From the NCBI GenBank assembly GCA_000320605.2, contig KB445797.1, positions 1,823,769 to 1,887,768 on the forward strand: 64,000 nt of DNA. The letters run 5' to 3'. Source of the DNA: Gelatoporia subvermispora B. Its lineage: Eukaryota; Basidiomycota; Agaricomycetes; Polyporales; Gelatoporiaceae. The notes beneath the pieces were generated by a model that saw only the letters and a list, made by a program, of their open reading frames with translations, did no database searches and was not told the DNA's origin. Made by a program: the position numbers and the translations under genes. Positions 56,897 through 64,000 of the stretch are shown here, in pieces. The first letter of the stretch is position 1; every line of letters starts with the position of its first letter.

Positions 56897-57124
56897 ATCT
56901 GTGGCGAGTTTTATATTGTATTTTCGTGTTGATAGACTTACTGTATCGATACGTTTCCCACTGGCCGGCGCGCTTTACCAATTAACAAGACCTGTATCTC
57001 ATCAAGCCTCTCGTATTCTACTGCTCCATCGAGCACCTGATTGTATTGCCACAGCCTACTTAGCACCAGACTTGAAAATCCATGTCACTGGCATGTCCGT
57101 TGGGTTATTGAGCACACATGGAAG

Positions 57125-58629
57125 CTAGAGACCGAAAAGTGCCAGCAACAATGCGAAGTTCGGACTCCCAAGACCGGCGACCTGACACAGGCGAAGTTGA
57201 CGAAGTCAGCGAGCCACCGTTGCGTCTATGCAGAGTTATCACTTACCGGATCCCACCCGTCTATTGCAGGAAAGCCGTTCGTATTGCAGCCGGGGTTGTT
57301 CCCACTCGTGATATCCGTAAACACCTCCGGGAACGCATAGATCAGCGGGTTGAGAAACCCGAGTGAGGACCCGCCAGCAGCGAAGAGTCGGTCATTGATC
57401 AGTGCGATGATACTAGCTACGATGGGTGCAGAGGCACTTGTGCCAGAAACTGTGCCTGTCTCGCCTTGCAAGACGATCACGACATCGGCACCTTGCGCGG
57501 AGATGTCGGGGTATGCACGGCCAGTGCGGTTGAACCTGCCTGAATTTGTGCTGCCGAGGGATGCGAGGTAGTTTGAGACTTCGCAGGACTGGTAGCTCGG
57601 CGTGGAGAAGAGGTTCGAAAAGCCGCCACTAGTGAAGGATGCCGCGACCTCTGGTGAATTGCCTTGTGTGGCTCCGACAGAGGTAACACTGCGGGAGAGC
57701 ATCAGTCCCCGGAGTGGCAATATACTTCGGCAATACCTACAAGGGACACGTGGACGGGAACGTCGGGATGAATGCGGTGCAGCTTTCACTTTCGCTACCG
57801 GCGACACCACCGTCGCCTGACGGGAAGATAATCGACGTTCCTCTGGCGCCAAGCTGCGCATAAGCATTGCACAGATTCCTGTGATGTTGTGTAACGTAAG
57901 GACATATGTAGAAGGTTGTCTCGGTCCACTATCCACTTACGTTGCAATTTGAGAGGAAACGTCGGCCTCGTTAAAACCATAGCTGGTGGACAGGACTTGA
58001 GGCGGGTTGGCCAGCGACAACAGGAAATTGATCTCGTCCAAGAATCCATCGATACCATCTTCATTCACCTCGCCGACGGAGATGAAAGTGTTCGGGACAT
58101 TCGTTGCAACTCCGACAGTATATTGAATATCGAGATTCTAGTAAACATGGTCAGCATCTGGTTGCATGGACGGAGTCACGGGCTTACTGCTTCAATTTCT
58201 GCATCACTTCTTGTCTGGGTATTTGTACCACCATCTACTGTATCTAGGAGGAAGGTGGTTGTGGAAGGGACATCAGGGCGGAAGTTCCCAAGAAATGTCT
58301 AGAGTATCCATCAACAAATCGGTCCCAATATTGACCACTGCCAACCCACCTTGAGATCTGCCTCATTCGCAAACTGTTCCTGGAAACCACTCACGCCTAT
58401 ACTGTTCAGAGATTGTGTGGCGGGAGTGAAAGGAATGCCATAAAGCTCCTGTAGACACGATGGAGTAACCTCAGAGCTACACGACGCGGGCAACGCGCGC
58501 TTGGTGAGGCTGTTCCTTGACGGCTTGAACGAGACAGGGCGGTTCACTTTGAATTGAGGGAAACTAGGTATTGAGTATCAGCATATCCTGACAGCAGATC
58601 AAAATTCAGACATACACAGTAGTTGGATG
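57125..58629 (-). pseudogene. Sedolisin B (S53), catalytic part, cut off by a retrotransposon
   Basis: Minus-strand exons read QFKVNRPVSFKPSRN, LPASCSSEVTPSCLQELYGI, DAEIEANLDIQYTVGV (Glu/Asp pair), LSTSYGFNEADVSSQIAT, IIFPSGDGGVAGSESESC (oxyanion Asp) and SVTSVGATQGNSPEVAASF. They continue with SGTSASAPIVASIIALIND (nucleophile Ser), DITSGNNPGCNTNGFPAIDG (calcium site) and a short last exon VAGLGSPNFALLLALFGL ending at 57,125. The catalytic half is complete and undamaged. The 5' half is separated by a 5.2-kb copia element (58,630-63,868) inserted in the pro-domain exon and continues beyond it at 63,869-64,000. The host gene and the element's pol are on opposite strands. Confidence 0.85.
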
Positions 58630-59009
58630 TGTCGGATATCAAGGGCGGGCGTGTGCGCGCGCGCGCGAGCGCGGCGGCGTGTCGGCGGTGGCGCGCCACG
58701 TCCCAATTAGGAAAGTCGCCCGATATGTTCGCAGGTACGATCCAGACATAAGATGCCTCCGTGTCCTGTATAGTTCTTATGTAAGATCGTATGTCTTTTT
58801 TGTTCGTAGCACAGATATGGCCCTCAGACTTATAGTGACGTCTGAGGGTGAGCCCGTTTGTTTATTCCGAGTATCTACTACATACTGATAGTACCTAGTG
58901 TTTACGGAGCTTGTCTCCTCGTTCTAGGTACCCAATATAATGAGACTTATAGTGACGTCTGAGGTGTTTACGGAGCTTGTCTCCTCGTTCTAGATCTGCG
59001 CTCCTGAAA
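58630..59009 (+). repeat. 5' LTR
   Basis: Starts TGTCGGATATC and ends CTCCTGAAA. Identical by eye to the 3' LTR except for one extra GC in a GC-dinucleotide run. It contains an internal duplication: the words TTATAGTGACGTCTGAGG and GTTTACGGAGCTTGTCTCC each occur twice. Confidence 0.93.
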
Positions 59010-59021
59010 GGTTATGAGCCC
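59010..59021 (+). other. Primer-binding site
   Basis: GGTTATGAGCCC directly follows the 5' LTR, matching the usual copia PBS word. The exact priming tRNA is not assigned. Confidence 0.6.
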
Positions 59022-59205
59022 CGACGCGCCAACACTAGAACGAGACGACACCCGAGATGCCAACGGGCTCTCGGGAATACCCCACCTGAAAACAGACAGA
59101 TCGAATTGGCCCGTGTTCAAAACACGCCTGGCCTGGGCCCTGGATGCAGGAGACCTGCATGGGCACCTCACGGGAGAGGATCCCCGGCCACAAGACCCGC
59201 TCGCA
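59014..59205 (+). CDS. gag, N-terminal fragment in normal orientation
   Basis: ATG 59014 overlaps the primer-binding site. Reads MSPDAPTLERDDTRDANGLS, then LKTDRSNWPVFKTRLAWALD, typical of the copia gag N-terminus (the conserved W...W region), and GEDPRPQDPLAD. After about 59,205 gag sense is lost on this strand because the next 1.1 kb is inverted; the frame continues with meaningless sequence. Confidence 0.75.
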
Positions 59206-59214
59206 GATTGCATC

Positions 59215-60335
59215 CAGAGTCACTGTGTACTGTTGCCGCTAGTTCGGTCTCGCTCTCGGCCTCGTCGTCAGTTTCGCAGCTCTCCCAGCCAAGGTACTCG
59301 CTCCCGCCAGAATCTGAGTCGCCGTCATCGTCGTTCAGGCCCTCAAGGAAGTCGTCATCTTCAGAGTCAGACACAGCTGCAAGCTCAGGCATGTCGTCGT
59401 CGAGATCCAGCCAAGGGTACGTCGCAAAGTCAATATCATTGCTGCTATTGGACTCAGACTCGGTTACAGCTGCCATCCAACTGTATTCGACATCGCTTTC
59501 CTCGTCATGCGCCGCATTCGCCACAACCTTGCCCTTCGTATCGCCCTCTCCGGCTGCGCCGTCGATCTTGCGCTTGGGGCTGGGGCACTGGCTCTTGCGG
59601 TGGCCCGCGCCTCCGCAATTCCAGCATGTTAGTTCTTTTCGGGAGCTGCCTGATCTGTCTCCCTGTGCGTCGCAGCTTCTCCATGCATTCCGTTTCTGTC
59701 CGTCATCTACAGAGTATGCGGCGTCGCGTTCGTCCTTGACGTTCTTGCTTTTGCTCGCTCCACGAGGTAAGCGTTTCCGCTCGTACTCTTGCTTGAGGTA
59801 CTGAATTGCTTGATCAGGCGAGATGAGCGTCCCTAGCAGGCGCCCCACATTCATCATGCTGGAGAGAAAATCCGCGTACTGTCCTGGGACAGATTTGAGG
59901 ATCTGGGCACAATAATCCTGGTCCGAGACCTCAACGCCAATCGCCGACAGTTCCTCCACCATTTCGCCCAAGGTGTCAAGGTGTTTCGATACGTCGCCAT
60001 TCTCGGAGCATCGCATGGTCTGGAAACGTTCCAGCGTGTTCGATTGTACGAGTGGCGTTTTGTCCTTGAACTCGGAGCAGATCCAAGCCCACATATCGGC
60101 TACAGATTTGCCGTTTCGCTTCATCCTGCGGAGGACGGTATCGGGAACGAGTCGGGCGAGTAAGTCCCTCGCTTTCGCCTCTTTCTTGCGCCAGGCTCGA
60201 TAGTCGACAGCGTATTTTTCGTCAAGTTTCTTGTCTTTCGACGGCAAGGGAAGGACCTCCCCTTGAGCGAGTAACAGCTGCGCGTCTGCGCTTTCCGCAA
60301 GTGACGGCGGCGGTGCAGTTCCAGCACGCCAAACA
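59215..60335 (-). pseudogene. gag, middle and C-terminal part, inverted within the element
   Basis: A minus-strand frame, open for 409 codons overall, reads SLAESADAQLLLAQGEVLPL, DEKYAVDYRAWRKKEAKARD, MWAWICSEFKDKTPLVQSN and LDTLGEMVEELSAIGVEVSD. It continues with VPGQYADFLSSMMNVGRLLG and a CCHC zinc knuckle CWNCGGAGHRKSQC, then an acidic tail. This is the gag capsid/nucleocapsid part expected between the plus-strand gag start and the protease. Its opposite orientation means an inversion of about 1.1 kb with breakpoints near 59,205-59,215 and 60,300-60,345. The reading frame is undamaged, so the inversion is recent, but gag cannot be made from the element's own transcript. Confidence 0.85.
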
Positions 60336-63300
60336 TATCGATTTATACGATTTCGGAGCAACAAAACATCTCTCACCATTTCGAGAGCGTTTCTCATCGC
60401 TCAAGGAGATCCCGCCCAAACCCATCAGTGCCGCCAACCAGCAACACTTTCATGCAATTGGGGTCGGAGACATGGTCGTCGAGGTACCGAACGGCACCGG
60501 TTTCTCGAAGATAAGACTCCACGACGTACTGTACGCTCCCCAGATGGGGGTCACCCTGGTTTCCGTGGGGTGCATTGACGCAGCTGGATACTCTGCGCTC
60601 TTCGGTGGAGGCCGATGTCAGATAAGGGATGGCGATGGAGCGGTCGTGGGGGAGATACTGCGAAGCGGAGGACTTTACAAAGTCGAACACGAGGGCGAGA
60701 TGGCTCTCTCAGCCCTCAAAGAAGTCACCCTCGGAGAACTCCATTGGCGCCTCGGACATGCCTCTCCAGAAGCTATCCAGCAGCTAGTCAGACGTGGGCT
60801 GGTGACAGGTGTCAAGCTCGTTGGAGCTGGACACGTCAAGTTCTGCGAGTCATGTGTCTTCGCGAAGACACGAAGGAAGCCTGTGCCAAAAGAGCGGTCC
60901 AGCCCTCTCGCAGAAAAGGTCGGCGATGTCGTTCACACCGATGTCTGGGGCCCGTCCGATGTCGCGTCGACCGGGGGGAGAAAATACTACATCAGCTTCA
61001 CTGACGACAAGTCGAGACTATCAGCAACATACCTGATACGGCAGAAATCCGAAGTACGGCGCATGTACTTGAAGTACCGCGCCTGGTTGAGGTCAAAGTT
61101 CAAAAGAACCGTCGGGACACTACAGAGCAACCGCGGGGGCGAGTACCTGGCGACAGAACTGCAGGATATACTTGATGAGGACGGCACCCAACACCGACTC
61201 ACCGTTCATGATACTCCCGAGGAAAATGGTGTGGCAGAGCGCCTCAACGGCGTACTACTCAATCGTGTCCGAGCGATGCTCCACGATAGTGGGCTCCCGA
61301 AGAGCTTGTGGGGTGAAGCCATAATGCATGCCACCTGGCTCAAGAATCGAATGACGACCAAGCCGCTCGGGAAGGACATCACGCCGTATGAGTCAGCGTT
61401 TGGAGCGAAGCCGGACCTCTCTGGTGCGCACGCGTTCGGTTGCGATGTATGGGTACACGACCCCTCAGGCTCAAAGCTCGATGGCCGAGCGCGCGAGGGT
61501 AAATGGGTGGGTGTCGACCTGAACAGCCAGGGGCACCGGATCTATTGGCCGAAGACGCGCAATGTCACGGTCGAACGGACGGTGGTATTCCGACCGAAAG
61601 CAGCCTCGAACACTCAGCTCGTGGGGGAGGGCGTATCCAGTGAAGGAACTGTCAGCGTCGAGCCGAGTGTCGAGCCGAGTGTGTTAGACCCAGCAGAGAA
61701 AGCACCCGAGAAAGAGCAACAAGAACCACGACCAACCCGAGCGCGCAAGCCCAGCGCGTATGTACAGCGCATACTCGAGGGGGAGAACATAGAGAGAATA
61801 CCAACAGGCTTAAGAGGGACTGCTGAAACCGCGGCATCTGCTGAAGAGCCGCAAGAATCTGGGGGAGTGGGAACCGAGTGGGCAATGGCTGTCGCCACCT
61901 CAGACGCGGAAGGACTAGAGCCTCGTAGCCTAACAGAAGCAAGAAGGCGTCCAGACTGGCCGAGATGGGAAGAAGCGATCGAAGAAGAGCTGGCGCGCCT
62001 CGAAAAGGCAGGGACGTGGGAGGTGGTGGATAGACCAGAGAAGGGAAATATCGTCGGTAGCAAGTGGGTTTTCAAGGTGAAGAAGAATGCGACGGGCGAG
62101 ATCGAGAAGTACAAGGCCAGGTTGGTAGCGCAGGGCTTCACGCAAGTGCCAGGGGTCGACTATTTTGACACTTTTGCGCCGGTAGCCAAATTGACTTCGA
62201 TCCGCACAATTCTAGCTCTCGCGGCGAGGAACAGCTGGCCGGTACATCAAATGGACGTGAAGAGTGCTTACCTGTACGGCAAACTGGACGAGGATGAGTG
62301 CATCTTCATGGCGCAACCACCGGGATACCATGAACCGAATAGTGCCGGGAAAGTACTACACCTGCTCAAAGCCATCTACAGGTTGAAGCAGAGTGGGCGA
62401 CGTTGGTATCAGACGCTGTGGAGCATCCTCATCGAGCTCGGAATGACTCGCTGCGAGGTAGACCATGCTGTCTTCTATGTCCACCAGCAAAATGGCGACC
62501 TATTGGTTCTGGCCGTCCATGTCGACGATCTCACTCTCGCTGCCAATACCCTAGAGCTCCTACTGCATTTCAAGGCGAATCTCAAGGGACGCCTGGAGAT
62601 GTCTGACCTAGGCGACATACACTGGCTGCTCGGCATCGAAGTCAAGCGTGACACCGACGCTAAGACCATTTCCCTTTCCCAGCGCTCGTACATCGATTCT
62701 ATCATCAGTCGATTCGGTCTCACAGACTCGAAACCTGCCTCCTCGCCCATGGACGCCCACGCCCTGCTCACTAAGTCCCAGGGTCCTACCACGGCACGCA
62801 AATTTGGAGAAATGCGCGACATACCGTACCGCGAAGCAATAGGCTCCCTCATGTACGCCGCTCTGGGAACGCGGCCTGATATCGCCTACGCCGTGGGCGT
62901 TCTAGCCCGTTTCTCCGAGAACCCAGGACGACCGCACTGGGAAGCTGTGAAGCGCGTCTTTCGCTACCTCAAGGCGACTAGGGATTGGTGGCTTGTACTC
63001 GGTGGACTGGACCGCGGGCTGATAGGCTACACAGATGCCGACGGCATGTCACACGAGGATAGACATGCTGTGTCCGGTTATGCTTTCATGATCGACGGAG
63101 GAGCTGTGTCGTGGAGTTCAAAGCATCAAGAAATAGTGTCCTTATCCACAACCGAAGCCGAATATGTTGCTGCGACGCACGCTGCGAAAGAAGCCATGTG
63201 GCTCTGTGCCTTCGTTTCCGAAGTATTCATGTCGCCGCCTGAGACGCTTCCTCTTCGATCAGACAATCAATCGGCCATCGCACTCGCACAAAATGATCAG

Positions 63301-63483
63301 TTTCACACACGCACAAAACATATCGATATTCGCTTCCACTTCATACGATGGGTCGTTGAAGACGGCAAGGTATCGCTTGAATACTGCCCTACGGACGAGA
63401 TGGTCGCCGATACCCTCACGAAGCCCCTGCCCAGCCCGAAGGCTAAGCATTTTGCACACGCGCTGGGACTACGCCCACCTTGA
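60301..63483 (+). CDS. copia pol polyprotein (PR-IN-RT-RH), single open frame
   Basis: 1060 codons. The protease active site reads LYDFGATKHLSP (Asp about residue 17; the usual DSG is DFG). GAG-pre-integrase HWRLGHAS is near residue 148. The integrase core has Asp214 (HTDVWGP), Asn277 where the second catalytic Asp is expected (QSNRGGEY) and Glu313 (NGVAERLN). Reverse transcriptase runs from KWVFKVKKNATGE through APVAKLTSIRTILALA to VHVDDL (Asp742, Asp743). RNase H has GYTDADG (Asp912), STTEAEYVA and RSDNQSAIALAQ. The protein ends LGLRPP, and its TGA overlaps the polypurine tract. HVDD instead of YVDD is common in basidiomycete copia, to my knowledge. The Asp-to-Asn change probably kills integrase; RT and RNase H look intact. 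Confidence 0.92.
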   Translation: MTAAVQFQHAKHIDLYDFGATKHLSPFRERFSSLKEIPPKPISAANQQHFHAIGVGDMVVEVPNGTGFSKIRLHDVLYAPQMGVTLVSVGCIDAAGYSALFGGGRCQIRDGDGAVVGEILRSGGLYKVEHEGEMALSALKEVTLGELHWRLGHASPEAIQQLVRRGLVTGVKLVGAGHVKFCESCVFAKTRRKPVPKERSSPLAEKVGDVVHTDVWGPSDVASTGGRKYYISFTDDKSRLSATYLIRQKSEVRRMYLKYRAWLRSKFKRTVGTLQSNRGGEYLATELQDILDEDGTQHRLTVHDTPEENGVAERLNGVLLNRVRAMLHDSGLPKSLWGEAIMHATWLKNRMTTKPLGKDITPYESAFGAKPDLSGAHAFGCDVWVHDPSGSKLDGRAREGKWVGVDLNSQGHRIYWPKTRNVTVERTVVFRPKAASNTQLVGEGVSSEGTVSVEPSVEPSVLDPAEKAPEKEQQEPRPTRARKPSAYVQRILEGENIERIPTGLRGTAETAASAEEPQESGGVGTEWAMAVATSDAEGLEPRSLTEARRRPDWPRWEEAIEEELARLEKAGTWEVVDRPEKGNIVGSKWVFKVKKNATGEIEKYKARLVAQGFTQVPGVDYFDTFAPVAKLTSIRTILALAARNSWPVHQMDVKSAYLYGKLDEDECIFMAQPPGYHEPNSAGKVLHLLKAIYRLKQSGRRWYQTLWSILIELGMTRCEVDHAVFYVHQQNGDLLVLAVHVDDLTLAANTLELLLHFKANLKGRLEMSDLGDIHWLLGIEVKRDTDAKTISLSQRSYIDSIISRFGLTDSKPASSPMDAHALLTKSQGPTTARKFGEMRDIPYREAIGSLMYAALGTRPDIAYAVGVLARFSENPGRPHWEAVKRVFRYLKATRDWWLVLGGLDRGLIGYTDADGMSHEDRHAVSGYAFMIDGGAVSWSSKHQEIVSLSTTEAEYVAATHAAKEAMWLCAFVSEVFMSPPETLPLRSDNQSAIALAQNDQFHTRTKHIDIRFHFIRWVVEDGKVSLEYCPTDEMVADTLTKPLPSPKAKHFAHALGLRPP

Positions 63484-63490
63484 GGGGGAG
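63482..63490 (+). other. Polypurine tract
   Basis: GAGGGGGAG lies immediately before the 3' LTR and overlaps the pol stop codon. It is the plus-strand priming site expected for LTR retrotransposons. Confidence 0.8.
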
Positions 63491-63868
63491 TGTCGGATAT
63501 CAAGGGCGGGCGTGTGCGCGCGCGCGAGCGCGGCGGCGTGTCGGCGGTGGCGCGCCACGTCCCAATTAGGAAAGTCGCCCGATATGTTCGCAGGTACGAT
63601 CCAGACATAAGATGCCTCCGTGTCCTGTATAGTTCTTATGTAAGATCGTATGTCTTTTTTGTTCGTAGCACAGATATGGCCCTCAGACTTATAGTGACGT
63701 CTGAGGGTGAGCCCGTTTGTTTATTCCGAGTATCTACTACATACTGATAGTACCTAGTGTTTACGGAGCTTGTCTCCTCGTTCTAGGTACCCAATATAAT
63801 GAGACTTATAGTGACGTCTGAGGTGTTTACGGAGCTTGTCTCCTCGTTCTAGATCTGCGCTCCTGAAA
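63491..63868 (+). repeat. 3' LTR
   Basis: 378 bases, identical by eye to the 5' LTR apart from one missing GC in the GC run at the start. Confidence 0.93.
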
Positions 63869-64000
63869 GGATGGACGAAGTCGATATGGCCCTTCAAATC
63901 TGCGGGAATAGAATAGGCGAGCGTCCGGATGGCCTGCTTGCCCGTAGACTCGTGCGTGAAGATGGTGAAGTCTGCATTGAAGAGCTCGTTCGCTTTGCTT
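63869..64000 (-). pseudogene. Sedolisin B, pro-domain part (continues outside the window)
   Basis: Minus-strand text ANELFNADFTIFTHE followed by KQAIRTLAYSIPADLKGHID is the end of a sedolisin pro-domain. The codons for VHP run into the target-site duplication at 63869-63873. If the element and one duplication copy are mentally removed, the frame runs on into TTV, a GTATGT donor and the exon starting FPQFKVNRPVSF at 58,5xx, so the insertion is exonic. The start codon lies beyond position 64,000. Confidence 0.8.

Larger units (their letters stand above)
58630..63868 (+). mobile_element. Ty1/copia LTR retrotransposon, young, with inverted gag
   Basis: Two LTRs of 380 and 378 bases flank gag-pol-like sequence, with a 5-base target-site duplication GGATG (58625-58629 and 63869-63873). 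The order protease-integrase-RT-RNase H is that of copia. A polypurine tract abuts the 3' LTR and a primer-binding site follows the 5' LTR. Most of gag lies on the opposite strand. It is inserted in an exon of sedolisin B. Confidence 0.95.

Noticed and set aside
59168..60397. Independent antisense gene on the minus strand
   Set aside because: Its sequence is copia gag with a CCHC knuckle, exactly the part missing from the plus-strand element, so an inversion explains it better.
61670..61690. 12-base repeat in pol (VEPSVEPSV)
   Set aside because: A minor in-frame duplication in the integrase-RT linker with no expected effect.
62518..62530. HVDD in reverse transcriptase as an inactivating mutation
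   Set aside because: Both catalytic Asp residues are present, and His for Tyr is, to my knowledge, common in basidiomycete copia elements.

Overview
The window looks like nuclear DNA of a wood- or litter-decay basidiomycete (Agaricomycetes, polypore-like). Genes are split by many short introns (about 50-70 nt, GT...AG, branch sites of the CTNAC/CTGAC kind). The gene set includes a laccase, a CBM1-linked CE1 esterase, a heme-thiolate peroxidase, two sedolisin peptidases and two delta-12-type desaturases. All gene models come from reading the sequence by eye; exon borders were checked by frame and splice-site logic, not by alignment or RNA data.

Layout. 0-8.8 kb: desaturase 1 (+), CBM1-CE1 esterase (-), glycerophosphodiester phosphodiesterase (-) and a decayed orphan gene (+). 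9.1-12.2 kb: CDC20 (-) and proteasome beta-4/PRE1 (+) share one divergent promoter. 14.5-16.8 kb: laccase (+). 17.5-19.75 kb: first copy of a duplicated, apparently non-coding transcription unit. 20.8-22.7 kb: alpha/beta hydrolase (+). 24.1-25.8 kb: desaturase 2 (+). 26.6-28.5 kb: RRP9 (-). 29.5-29.9 kb: small membrane protein (-). 32.6-33.7 kb: heme-thiolate peroxidase (-). 39.6-44.4 kb: tandem pair of 3'-5' exonuclease-domain genes (+). 44.9-47.4 kb: sedolisin A (-). 48.4-50.0 kb: ZUO1 (-). 51.8-54.05 kb: second copy of the duplicated non-coding unit. 55.1-56.9 kb: DUF3072-like repeat gene (+). 57.1-64 kb: sedolisin B (-), broken by a Ty1/copia retrotransposon (58,630-63,868). Long stretches (4.2-6.2, 12.2-14.5, 29.9-32.6, 33.8-39.5, 50.0-51.8 kb) show no gene I can support.

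How the genes fit together. Laccase, CE1 esterase, peroxidase and sedolisins suit an extracellular degradative lifestyle. CDC20, PRE1, RRP9 and ZUO1 are housekeeping genes for ubiquitin-proteasome turnover, rRNA processing and ribosome-associated folding. They are interspersed with the secreted enzymes and show no sign of a single functional cluster.

The most unusual items are: (1) a TATA-driven, intron-containing, apparently non-coding unit present twice in direct orientation about 34.3 kb apart, ending in four tandem modules whose hairpin shows compensatory base changes; (2) an exonuclease paralogue that keeps its exon structure and open frame but has lost every DEDDy catalytic residue; (3) a very young copia insertion whose gag is internally inverted, sitting in an exon of sedolisin B; (4) an 8-nt microexon that encodes part of the first histidine box of desaturase 1.
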